DNA of 12,330 nucleotides from Bifidobacterium sp. UBA744 (GTDB lineage Bacteria > Actinomycetota > Actinomycetes > Actinomycetales > Bifidobacteriaceae). The DNA lies in NCBI GenBank assembly GCA_002298605.1, contig DBKS01000009.1, positions 1 to 12,330 on the forward strand, written 5' to 3'. Below are positions 1-7,301 of this stretch, piece by piece (the first letter of the stretch is position 1; each line of letters opens with the position of its first letter). The notes beneath the pieces are model-generated. The model was not told the origin of the DNA. It saw only the letters and a list, made by a program, of their open reading frames with translations, and searched no databases. The position numbers and the translations under genes are program-made.

Positions 1-298
1 AACATCCACACCCACGCAAATCGACGTAAAAACCTAGGCCTTAAAACGCTGCAATTCCAAGCCTCCCTCGGCGTGTCGCAAACAGCGTTCCAAGCGCTAA
101 CAAGGCCATTTTAGGTCCGCCGTCAGTGGATCGATGCATTGGAATAGTTGAACACACGGCGTGTCGTGACATAGCCCACCCCGTATATCGCCGACCGCAC
201 GCCCGAGGCCGGTCTCACCCGGCATGCACCCGGCGCGCGACCAGCATGCGACCAGCATGCACAACGCGCACGACCGTCACTGCCCGGGGCGCGGCGAT
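1..298. other. Left-edge intergenic stretch without a convincing gene
   Basis: No supported gene. It lies downstream of the leftward trans-sulfuration gene that ends at 299. The plus strand has one open frame from the left edge to a TAG at 112-114 (37 codons). This could be the tail of a gene outside the window, but its composition gives no support. Bases 1-130 are visibly richer in A/T than the flanking coding DNA, as expected of intergenic sequence. A short tandem repeat lies at 237-258. No strong hairpin terminator for the leftward gene was seen, only weak GC-rich pairing near 208-224. Confidence 0.6.
237..258. repeat. 11-bp tandem repeat, two copies
   Basis: The unit GCGACCAGCAT occurs twice head to tail, and a further GC begins a third copy at 259. 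It lies about 40 bases past the stop codon of the trans-sulfuration gene. No function is evident; it looks like a replication-slippage duplication. Confidence 0.7.
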
Positions 299-1564
299 TC
301 AGACAAGCGCCGCGATATCAGCCACGGACGCCCCATGGGCGAGCGCTGCATCCCGCGAGTCCCCGCACAAGGCGACGGAATGCGCCGTCCTCTGGTTCAC
401 GCGAGCCGCATGCAGGGCCTGTTCAAGGTCTTCGAGAAGATCAACCGAATCCTCGATGCCTACGGCCAGACGGATCAGGCCATCGGTGATGCCAAGCTTC
501 AGCCGCTCCTCGCGCGGCAGTTCGAAATGGGTCATGCGACACGGCAACTCAGCCAAGGACTCCACCGCGCCCAGCGACACCGCCAAGCGGAACACACGAA
601 GGGAATTCAGCACAGTTGCGGCATCCACCCCCGGCAGCACCTCAAACGACAGAACACCGCCGAATCCCCTCAGCTCACGGGCCGCGAGCGCATTGCCGGG
701 ATCGGACGACAGACCCGGGTAGTGCACCACGGAAACCAACGGATGACGCTGCAGATACTTCGCAATCTTCAGCGCGTTCTCCTGCTGGCGGTCCATGCGC
801 AGGGCCAGGGTCTGGATGCCACGGCGGACCGAATCGCATTCGGCCGGCGGCAGCACACCACCCAGACGATTCTGCGAGAAATAGACGCGACGCGCCACGT
901 CATCGTCGGCCACAACCACCAGACCTGCCACCACATCGGAATGTCCGGCGAGATATTTGGTCGCGGAATGAATCACCACATCGGCGCCCAAATCCAGAGG
1001 CCGCTGAAGATACGGCGTCACAAAGGTGTTGTCCACAATGGCGATCGCGCCGACCTGATGGGCCAAGCCCGCGAGGACCTTGACGTCATTGACCTTGAGC
1101 AGCGGATTGGTCAGTGTTTCGAAGTAGACGGCTTTTGCAGGCGCGATGCCGTTCGCGCGATCCCCCGCCAATGCCTGCTTGACGGCATTGAGATCCTGCG
1201 TGTCGACGGGCGTGAACCGGACGCCCCAACGGGAGAAGTGGTCATTGATCTGCGAATAGGTTCCTCCGTAGATGTTGTCACCCACCACGATGCGATCGCC
1301 AGGAGAGAAGATCGCGAGCACCGCATGAATGGCGGCAAGACCGGAGGCGAAGGCAAAGCCACGCGTGCCGTGCTCGAGACGGGCGATCTGCCGCTCCAGA
1401 AAATCACGGGTGGGATTGCCGGAACGGGCGTAATCCCAACGAGGCATGGCGTCAACCGATTCGAAGGCATAGGTCGAAGAATTGTAGATGGGCGGGTTCA
1501 CGGCTCCGGTGTTGTTGTCGCCGACCGGCAATCCATGGACGAGCTGGGTGTTGAATCTTGTCAT
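299..1564 (-). CDS. PLP-dependent trans-sulfuration enzyme (cystathionine gamma-synthase/gamma-lyase family)
   Basis: A 421-residue cytosolic enzyme of the Cys/Met-metabolism PLP family, acting in the cystathionine route between cysteine, homocysteine and methionine. Visible landmarks: YARSGNPT at 46-53 (Tyr and Arg that bind PLP phosphate from the neighbouring subunit), AFASGLAAIH at 71-80, VDNTF with the PLP-ring Asp at 178, SATKYLAGHSD with the Schiff-base Lys at 203, and SLGAVESL at 330-337. The start is the ATG at 1562-1564, preceded by a strong GAGGAGGTG site; the frame stays open upstream but lacks a better start. Usual family length is about 380-400, so the last 30 or so residues after EDLEQAL are an extra tail. 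The SLGAVESLAELP segment resembles gamma-lyases such as Bacillus MccB as much as gamma-synthases, so synthase versus lyase is not settled. It is transcribed away from the esterase gene at 1828. Confidence 0.9.
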   Translation of the reverse strand: MTRFNTQLVHGLPVGDNNTGAVNPPIYNSSTYAFESVDAMPRWDYARSGNPTRDFLERQIARLEHGTRGFAFASGLAAIHAVLAIFSPGDRIVVGDNIYGGTYSQINDHFSRWGVRFTPVDTQDLNAVKQALAGDRANGIAPAKAVYFETLTNPLLKVNDVKVLAGLAHQVGAIAIVDNTFVTPYLQRPLDLGADVVIHSATKYLAGHSDVVAGLVVVADDDVARRVYFSQNRLGGVLPPAECDSVRRGIQTLALRMDRQQENALKIAKYLQRHPLVSVVHYPGLSSDPGNALAARELRGFGGVLSFEVLPGVDAATVLNSLRVFRLAVSLGAVESLAELPCRMTHFELPREERLKLGITDGLIRLAVGIEDSVDLLEDLEQALHAARVNQRTAHSVALCGDSRDAALAHGASVADIAALV

Positions 1565-1827
1565 TGCGCACCTCCTCGGTTGGACGTAATAGCGGTATTG
1601 CTTTGCGTGGGATGCGCCTTGCGGCCGCATCCGCTGGCAACAGTAACCGCTTTGCGCCATATGCGCGGCGGTGTGGCTATATGCGTTGGTTATGGACAGC
1701 TATGAGACCGGCGTCACCTCGGCATCCCGGCACCATCACGGCGCATCGAACGCACCGCGCACCGGCAGACGGGAATCCGCGCACGACACGCCGCCCCGCG
1801 TCTGCCACGGCCCCTAGGCTGGAGGCC
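1565..1827. other. Divergent intergenic region between the trans-sulfuration and esterase genes
   Basis: This region must hold the promoters of both flanking genes, but I could not pick a convincing -35/-10 pair for either. It contains the GAGGAGGTG ribosome binding site of the leftward gene just right of its start, and the heptamer ATATGCG twice, 20 bases apart (1659-1665 and 1679-1685). I saw no SAM or cobalamin riboswitch fold. Confidence 0.4.
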
Positions 1828-2496
1828 ATGGCACAACTTGAAGTCACGCGCGCGATTACGCAAATTCGTTCCACTGGCGGCGCATCACCTCGACCGGTGT
1901 TTGTGCTGCTTCACGGATGGGGCTCCAACGAATACGATTTGCCCGATCTCCTGCGCTACTGCACGCCGGATGCGGATTACGCCAGCCTGAGGGCGCCACT
2001 TGAATACGGCATGGGATACACCTGGTTCGGCACATGGACCCATGAGGGGGTTCCGGAGGGCAAATCGCTGGACGACCAGGCACGCGAAGCCGCGGAGGCG
2101 GTGGACCGTTGGGTCGCCTCCAATATTCCGGCCGACCGGACGGTTGTCACGATGGGGTTTTCACAGGGAGGTCTGCTGGCCGGGCATATGCTCCGCGTAA
2201 ACCCGCAACGGTATACGGCAGCCATCTGCCTTTCAGGATGGCTGGCCCCCGGACCGGTGTCGCCCGGCGACGAAATCCTGCTGAACGACAAACCGCCGGT
2301 GTTCTACGGCCACGGCGCCATCGACGACATCTTCCCTCCCGCCGAGGTGAAGGCCATGGGCGAGTTCTGGCGGCGGCACGGCACGATAACCGAACGGGTG
2401 TACCCGGGCATGGCCCATTCCATCAATATGGACGAGATGCGCGACGTGGCGGCGTTCCTGCAACGCATCGAAGCCGCGGCACCGCAGTTCTGGTGA
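1828..2496 (+). CDS. Alpha/beta hydrolase, phospholipase/carboxylesterase family
   Basis: A 222-residue serine hydrolase of the small phospholipase/carboxylesterase (Abhydrolase_2) family. Landmarks follow the fold in order: strand and oxyanion region VFVLLHGWGSNE at 24-35, nucleophile elbow GFSQGG with Ser112, HGAIDDIFP with the acid probably Asp166, and GMAHSI with His197. Length is normal for the family. There is no signal peptide or membrane segment, so it is likely cytosolic. The substrate cannot be read from sequence; relatives hydrolyse short acyl esters or lysophospholipids. The start is ATG 1828. A GGAGG at 1821-1825 sits unusually close to it (two bases), yet no better in-frame start exists and the homologous fold begins soon after. 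It is followed 6 bases later by the GNAT gene, so the two are probably co-transcribed. Confidence 0.88.
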   Translation: MAQLEVTRAITQIRSTGGASPRPVFVLLHGWGSNEYDLPDLLRYCTPDADYASLRAPLEYGMGYTWFGTWTHEGVPEGKSLDDQAREAAEAVDRWVASNIPADRTVVTMGFSQGGLLAGHMLRVNPQRYTAAICLSGWLAPGPVSPGDEILLNDKPPVFYGHGAIDDIFPPAEVKAMGEFWRRHGTITERVYPGMAHSINMDEMRDVAAFLQRIEAAAPQFW

Positions 2497-2502
2497 GGGG
2501 GC

Positions 2503-3000
2503 ATGGTGGACATCCGGCACGCTTTGCCACAGGACGCCCCGGCGATCATCGATGTCGAGCGGACCTGCTTCCCCGCATCGGAAGCCGCGAGCGCACAATC
2601 CGTCAACAACCGCATAGCCACGCATCCCAATCAGTATTGGCTGCTCTTCGATCGTAATCGTCTGGCGGGATTCGTCTCGGGCATGAGCAGCAACGAAACG
2701 GATCTGCGCGACGACATGTACACCGACGCCTCGCTGTATGCCGACGACGGCGAATGGCTGATGATTCTGGGCGTGGACGTCATGCCGGCATACCGCCACC
2801 GCGGCTGCGCCTCGCGCATCCTCAAACGCGTCATCGGCGACGCTCACCGGCAGGGGCGCAGGGGCCTGGTGCTGACCTGCAAGGAGCCCCTGATTGGTTT
2901 TTACGAGCGCTTTGGATTCAGGAATGAGGGAGTGTCTCAGTCCACGCACGGCAATGTGACATGGCACCAGATGAGACTCACGTTCCCAAGCCGCCAATAG
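2503..3000 (+). CDS. GNAT-family N-acetyltransferase
   Basis: A 165-residue single-domain acetyl-CoA-dependent acetyltransferase. The acetyl-CoA motif A is visible as LGVDVMPAYRHRGCAS (89-104): a beta strand ending in V-D-V, then R-H-R-G-C-A matching the family pattern [RQ]xxGx[GA]. The C-terminal FYERFGF at 133-139 is the usual motif B. The N-terminus, with CFPASEAAS at 22-30, resembles arylalkylamine-type GNAT proteins, so the acceptor may be a small amine or a protein N-terminus; this cannot be decided here. The start ATG lies 6 bases after the esterase stop with a GAGGGGG site overlapping the junction, so translation is likely linked to the esterase. A perfect hairpin begins 22 bases after the stop. 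Confidence 0.88.
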   Translation: MVDIRHALPQDAPAIIDVERTCFPASEAASAQSVNNRIATHPNQYWLLFDRNRLAGFVSGMSSNETDLRDDMYTDASLYADDGEWLMILGVDVMPAYRHRGCASRILKRVIGDAHRQGRRGLVLTCKEPLIGFYERFGFRNEGVSQSTHGNVTWHQMRLTFPSRQ

Positions 3001-3022
3001 GTCCCGGACAGGGCCAATCAAC

Positions 3023-3062
3023 GATGTGGGGCTTCCTCCCGGTCGGGAGGAAGCCCCACATC
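3023..3062. terminator. Perfect hairpin between convergent genes
   Basis: The arms 3023-3040 and 3045-3062 are exact reverse complements (18 bp), and the central GGTC can add one more pair. It sits between the GNAT stop (3000, rightward) and the stop of the small leftward gene (3097), so it probably ends transcription from both sides. There is no T-run on either strand, so any termination would depend on the long GC-rich stem. Confidence 0.8.
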
Positions 3063-3096
3063 ACGAACGGCCGTCAAAGCTGGCCGACCGTCATCA

Positions 3097-3396
3097 TCAC
3101 TTGGCGGCAGGCTTCGCCAGACGCTGCGCAATGGCGGTATAGGCGGCGGCAAGTGCGTCGGCGCCGGTCTTGCCGAACTCCTCCTTATACGCCGAATTGG
3201 CATTCACCTTCTTCTCAATGCGCTCAAGCGCATTCCACAGGTTGGGCAGCTGGGAATTCGGAGCGGATTCACCAAGCTGTGCGTAGAAGCCGACGTGCTC
3301 GACGTCGTTCTTCAACTTGACATCATCGGTTTTGACTGCGGCAAACGCATCGACAACAGCGCCGAAGGTTTCCTTGATGCTATCTGTAGTGCTCAT
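3097..3396 (-). CDS. Small hypothetical helical protein
   Basis: A 99-residue protein I do not recognise. It is rich in Ala, Lys, Asp and Glu, and most of it reads as amphipathic helix: an N-terminal helix around 5-22, a middle stretch VEHVGFYAQLGESAPNSQLPNLWNALERIEKKV at about 32-64, and a C-terminal helix around 75-95 ending in a Lys/Ala tail. It has no Cys, no signal peptide and no membrane segment, so a soluble cytosolic protein is expected. Support for a real gene: ATG start, an AGAAG-like site a few bases upstream, a short AT-rich upstream region of intergenic type, GC-ending codons typical of well-expressed genes in this genome, and a terminator hairpin downstream. It lies in the same direction after the SNF2 gene, across a 95-base gap. 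Confidence 0.8.
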   Translation of the reverse strand: MSTTDSIKETFGAVVDAFAAVKTDDVKLKNDVEHVGFYAQLGESAPNSQLPNLWNALERIEKKVNANSAYKEEFGKTGADALAAAYTAIAQRLAKPAAK

Positions 3397-3491
3397 ACTT
3401 CTAGGTGTAGTCCAGTATGGCGATCAATGAAAACCATGTTGCCCGTTTTTGCCATCATATTATGAAAAATGCGTCACGCGACGACCTCGGT
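3397..3491 (-). promoter_or_regulatory. AT-rich upstream region of the small helical-protein gene
   Basis: This 95-base gap between the SNF2 stop and the small gene is distinctly AT-rich. On the minus strand it contains TAATAT (about 3456-3461) and CATACT (about 3413-3418) as possible -10 elements; neither has a good -35. Just past the SNF2 stop a 4-bp stem (3472-3475 with 3480-3483) is followed on the minus strand by a run of five T, which could be a weak terminator. The region probably carries an independent promoter for the small gene. Confidence 0.35.
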
Positions 3492-6400
3492 CTACGCCGA
3501 CAACAGCGACAGCAAATCGTCCTTCGTCAACGACGCGACGTTGAGATCGGGCCGTTCGGCGCCGGTGCGCGAGGCCTCCCCCACAATCTGACGGGCAATG
3601 CCGCTTTTCGCCTCCTGCAGCTTGAGCATGCGCTCCTCGATCGTGTCCTTCGCCACAATCTGATAGACATTGACGTCCTTGGTCTGGCCGATGCGATGCG
3701 CACGGTCGGTGGCCTGGTCCTGCGCGGCGGCGTTCCACCACGGATCGGCATGGATCACCACGCTCGCCCCAACCAGATTCAACCCGGTGTTACCGGCCTT
3801 CAACGAGATGAGGAATACCGGCACATCGTCGGCGTTGAATTGGTCCACCAATTCCACACGACGTTTTTTGGGCGTCCGACCGGTGATGATGTCATAGGCG
3901 ATGCCACGCGACTCGAGACGTTCGGCGATCAGATCGAGGAATGACGTGAACTGCGAAAAGATCAGCGTCTTCTTGCCCTCATCGATGCAATTGCCCACCA
4001 GCTGCTCGATGGCGGCGAGCTTCGCCGACCGATCCTTGGCATTGGCGTATAGCAGCCGGGGATCGCAGCAGATCTGACGCAACTTGGTGAGTTCGGCGAG
4101 GATGCGGATGCGATCGGCGTTGAAATCCTTCGCCTGCGTTTTCGTCAGCCTCAGCTTGAGTCGCTGTTCATGCGCGGCATACAGTTTCCGTTGTTCGCCC
4201 TCAAGCTGGACGGTGACGACATTTTCCAACTTATCGGGAAGGTCGGTCAGCACCTGCGACTTCAAACGACGCAGAATGAACACCGAAACCAGTCGCCGAA
4301 GCCGCTCGGCCTGGACGCGCCCCTCATCGCCATACGCCTCGTTCGATATCGGCAATTCATACCGCTCGTGAAAGCGCTTGAAGGAGCCCAGCAATCCCGG
4401 CATCAGAAAGTCGAAGATGCTCCACAACTCGGCCAGCCGGTTTTCGACCGGTGTACCGGTGAGCGCGAAACGATGATCGGCCGTGATCGATTTGACGGCC
4501 TTGGCCACCTTCGTGGTGTGGTTCTTGATGGCCTGCGCTTCGTCCAACACCATGGCCAGACAATGCACGCCCTCATAGTCCCGGATGTCCAACCGCAGCA
4601 AATCGTACGAGGTGATCAGCACATCGGGCGCACCCGCACCGTCTTTCACCGCCTTGAGCAGATCCCTGCGATCGGCTTTGGAGCCGGCCACCGTGCGCAC
4701 ATCAAGTTCCGGAGCGAATTTGGCGAATTCCGCCACCCAGTTGTACACCAGGGAAGCCGGACAGACGATCAGGGAGGGCAGCGGCGCATCGCCGTGGCGA
4801 GCCAGCAACAGCGCGATCAGCTGCACCGACTTGCCCAGACCCATCTCATCGGCCAGAATCCCACCGAATCCCTTGTCCCACAGAGCCTGCAACCATCGGA
4901 ACCCGTCCGCCTGATACGGCCGCAGCACGCCCGCCAACGAATCCGGCACCACGTAGCGATTCGGATCGACAGCCTTCAGATCATTGACGTAGCGGGCGAA
5001 CGAAGGCGCCTGATCGGCCGCGGCGATCTCGGAATCCAGCAGAAACGCCTGGAAACCCGGAACCTCGACGCGGCCATTGCCCGCAATGAACGCATCATCG
5101 TCAAGCCCCAGATCCCGAGCGGCATCGGCAAGGGCATCCATATCCGCGTCGTGCCGGGCGAGCGGCACGATGGTGCCGTCCTTCAGCCGGTGAAAACGCT
5201 GCTTGCGTCGATAACTGGCCAGCAACGCACCCACCTCATCCGGCGGAACCTCATCGGCCAGCACCGACACCTCAACCAGATTGCCGTGCATCGCGGCGCC
5301 CAATCGCACCTTCGCGGGCCGTGGGGCAAGAAGACGATCGAAGGCGGGCGTGGTGAACACCTTGCCCACCGCGCGCATCGCCGCCAGTCCCTCATCGAAC
5401 AGCCGCATCAGCTGACTGGTGTCGTCACGGTCGATTTCCGCCGGCTTACGGGCGGACGGCACGTCGAAATATCTCCGAACGGTCTGCTCGGCGATACGTT
5501 CGGTGACGAAATCATGGGAGCCGCCGCGGTCACCCGGAACCAGCGGGATAATGCCCACCTCATGCCTGCCGTACCGCGCTTTGAGCGTACAGCTCACGCC
5601 TGTTTCGGTGCGATCCACATAGAATTCGCTTTCGCACGGCTGCGGCATCATATCCTTGACGTTCTGCGGGACGTCGCCATCCAGGCCGGATGCCGACAGC
5701 ACCGGCAGCAGCGTCCGGGCGAACAGCGGCAGATCCTCGTCGGACAGGAACTGGCCATCCGGATCTCCGCACAGCGAATCCAGAACCGGCTTGAGTTCCG
5801 AGGCCGACTTGGGGAACCGGCAGAACCAACGGCCGTCCGTGGGATCCATGGACCACGAATCGGCATCATCCGACGGACCATTCGAGCCATCCCCGTCGGA
5901 CGGTCCACTCGTCGGGGGACGATCCGAAACGGCAGGAAGACTGACGACGCCCAGACGGGCAAGGTCCTCGACGGGCAGCGACGCAATGCCGTCGGATCCC
6001 AGGCGGGAAAGCTTCAGCGCTTCCTCACGGCTGTGCGACGCCGCCGGATCATCGGCACCGGCCATCGGCGAGCGCTCGACCAGCATATAGCTGCGCGCCG
6101 CGCCTTCCGCCAACGCATCCACCGTCACATCGCACCGCAGACGATAGCCGCCGGTACCGCCCTCGCGGGCTTTCGACATCGTGATGCGCAGCGGACGAGA
6201 CCGCCCGATCACCGGAACGCGCGCCGGCCGTCCGTTCCTCCACTCGTCATACAGCAGTCCGATCCGACGACCCTCGCTGAGGCGCAGCAATTGCGTCAGC
6301 TCGTCGGAAGAGATGACCATATCGCGTTCCACGACCACCGGCGAAAAATACCGTGCGGCCCGCAACGCCGCCTGCCTGGTGTCGAGTGCGCGCCCGATGA

Positions 6401-7301
6401 ACCGCATGATGCCGCGCGCATGGTCGTCAAGCATATCGGGTGTATGCGTGAAGGCGAGCTTTTGCCCGTACTGGGCAAAAGCCCCGCTGGACATAGCGAC
6501 GGAGAAGCCTGAAATCGACTTCATGACATATGACGCGCCGTTGGTGAGATTGAGAATGCGGAACGACACGCTCCATGGCTGCGCCGACCGGCTGGAATAC
6601 GTGACGATCGGCTCCAGCCCCACCTGTCCGGGACCGACCATCGCCAACGGCAGCCTGGCGGCATCCGAGGCGTCACCCCCCGAACCGGATCCGGATCCGC
6701 CGAAAACGGTGGTGTGCTCACGGCGATATTCGCCGCTGTCCGCCTGCATGGCAAGTCCCTGCGCGCGCAGCATCCGATCGCGTCGGTCGCCGGCGCGCCG
6801 CATCTCAATCTCATCCAACCGCTCCATATAGCTCATCAGGTCGGAGGAGCTGCGAGCCGCGCCGGATCCCTCAAAGCCCGGAAACGCCGTCGGCTCATCG
6901 CAAAAATACAGCACCAAGGCGGCCATATGCTTGCACACGTCGTATCGATAGCCCGTGAACGCCGGGCACGTACAGCCTCCCTCGTCGTATTCCTCGCGGC
7001 GTATGTCGAACCGCACCCACGTACGGTACACGCTGGACGGGGAGGTGACGCCGCGCATTTTGCCGCGGATCGTCATGAATTCGCCGTCGGACTCCGGCTC
7101 GCACGTCAGATCGAACATCATGCGCCCGGCTTGTCGGACGATGTCGCGCGCACGCATCAGCACGGCAGCCGAACAGTGATCCTCAAGGTCCTCGGGCAAT
7201 GTGGCGAATACACGACCGACGCCATTGGCCCGCATCCGAGCCGCCGCCTTGCCGGACGATGTGCGGCCGGACCATTGGGAGCCGCCAAAGTTTGCAATCA
7301 T
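3492..7301 (-). CDS. SWIM zinc finger / SNF2-family helicase-like ATPase
   Basis: A 1269-residue SNF2-type ATPase, expected to translocate on double-stranded DNA and remodel bound proteins. An N-terminal SWIM zinc finger is complete: C110, C112, C123, H125 in the order CxC...CxH. The C-terminal 480 residues hold a full SNF2 motor: LRPYQADGFRWL (793-804), Walker A DEMGLGKS (818-825, Lys824), Walker B DEAQ (920-923), ALTGTP (946-951), LIFSQF (1113-1118), and the arginine-finger motif DRAHRIGQ (1199-1206). All catalytic motifs are intact. Residues 200-780 have no motif I recognise except two low-complexity linkers (GGSGSGSGG near 201-209 and a Ser/Asp/Gly/Pro stretch near 456-486). The start ATG overlaps the stop of the upstream GTPase gene as ATGA, with AGGAG a few bases before it inside that gene. 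Role unknown: DNA repair, transcription recycling or defence are all possible. Confidence 0.93.
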   Translation of the reverse strand: MIANFGGSQWSGRTSSGKAAARMRANGVGRVFATLPEDLEDHCSAAVLMRARDIVRQAGRMMFDLTCEPESDGEFMTIRGKMRGVTSPSSVYRTWVRFDIRREEYDEGGCTCPAFTGYRYDVCKHMAALVLYFCDEPTAFPGFEGSGAARSSSDLMSYMERLDEIEMRRAGDRRDRMLRAQGLAMQADSGEYRREHTTVFGGSGSGSGGDASDAARLPLAMVGPGQVGLEPIVTYSSRSAQPWSVSFRILNLTNGASYVMKSISGFSVAMSSGAFAQYGQKLAFTHTPDMLDDHARGIMRFIGRALDTRQAALRAARYFSPVVVERDMVISSDELTQLLRLSEGRRIGLLYDEWRNGRPARVPVIGRSRPLRITMSKAREGGTGGYRLRCDVTVDALAEGAARSYMLVERSPMAGADDPAASHSREEALKLSRLGSDGIASLPVEDLARLGVVSLPAVSDRPPTSGPSDGDGSNGPSDDADSWSMDPTDGRWFCRFPKSASELKPVLDSLCGDPDGQFLSDEDLPLFARTLLPVLSASGLDGDVPQNVKDMMPQPCESEFYVDRTETGVSCTLKARYGRHEVGIIPLVPGDRGGSHDFVTERIAEQTVRRYFDVPSARKPAEIDRDDTSQLMRLFDEGLAAMRAVGKVFTTPAFDRLLAPRPAKVRLGAAMHGNLVEVSVLADEVPPDEVGALLASYRRKQRFHRLKDGTIVPLARHDADMDALADAARDLGLDDDAFIAGNGRVEVPGFQAFLLDSEIAAADQAPSFARYVNDLKAVDPNRYVVPDSLAGVLRPYQADGFRWLQALWDKGFGGILADEMGLGKSVQLIALLLARHGDAPLPSLIVCPASLVYNWVAEFAKFAPELDVRTVAGSKADRRDLLKAVKDGAGAPDVLITSYDLLRLDIRDYEGVHCLAMVLDEAQAIKNHTTKVAKAVKSITADHRFALTGTPVENRLAELWSIFDFLMPGLLGSFKRFHERYELPISNEAYGDEGRVQAERLRRLVSVFILRRLKSQVLTDLPDKLENVVTVQLEGEQRKLYAAHEQRLKLRLTKTQAKDFNADRIRILAELTKLRQICCDPRLLYANAKDRSAKLAAIEQLVGNCIDEGKKTLIFSQFTSFLDLIAERLESRGIAYDIITGRTPKKRRVELVDQFNADDVPVFLISLKAGNTGLNLVGASVVIHADPWWNAAAQDQATDRAHRIGQTKDVNVYQIVAKDTIEERMLKLQEAKSGIARQIVGEASRTGAERPDLNVASLTKDDLLSLLSA

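Noticed and set aside
1..114. Open frame from the left edge ending at TAG 112-114
   Set aside because: Thirty-seven codons can stay open by chance; composition is AT-richer than the local genes and nothing is recognisable.
224..1705. 493-codon open frame opposite the trans-sulfuration gene
   Set aside because: The minus strand encodes a complete PLP enzyme with its catalytic Lys; the plus-strand translation is low-complexity and Arg/His-rich.
2233..3021. 262-codon minus-strand frame across the esterase and GNAT genes
   Set aside because: It spans two genes with clear catalytic motifs on the plus strand and shows none itself.
4170..6512. 780-codon open frame on the plus strand, opposite the SNF2 gene
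   Set aside because: It mirrors the SNF2 frame. Its translation is His/Arg/Gln-rich with no motif, while the opposite strand has complete SWIM and SNF2 motifs. It results from strong third-position GC bias.
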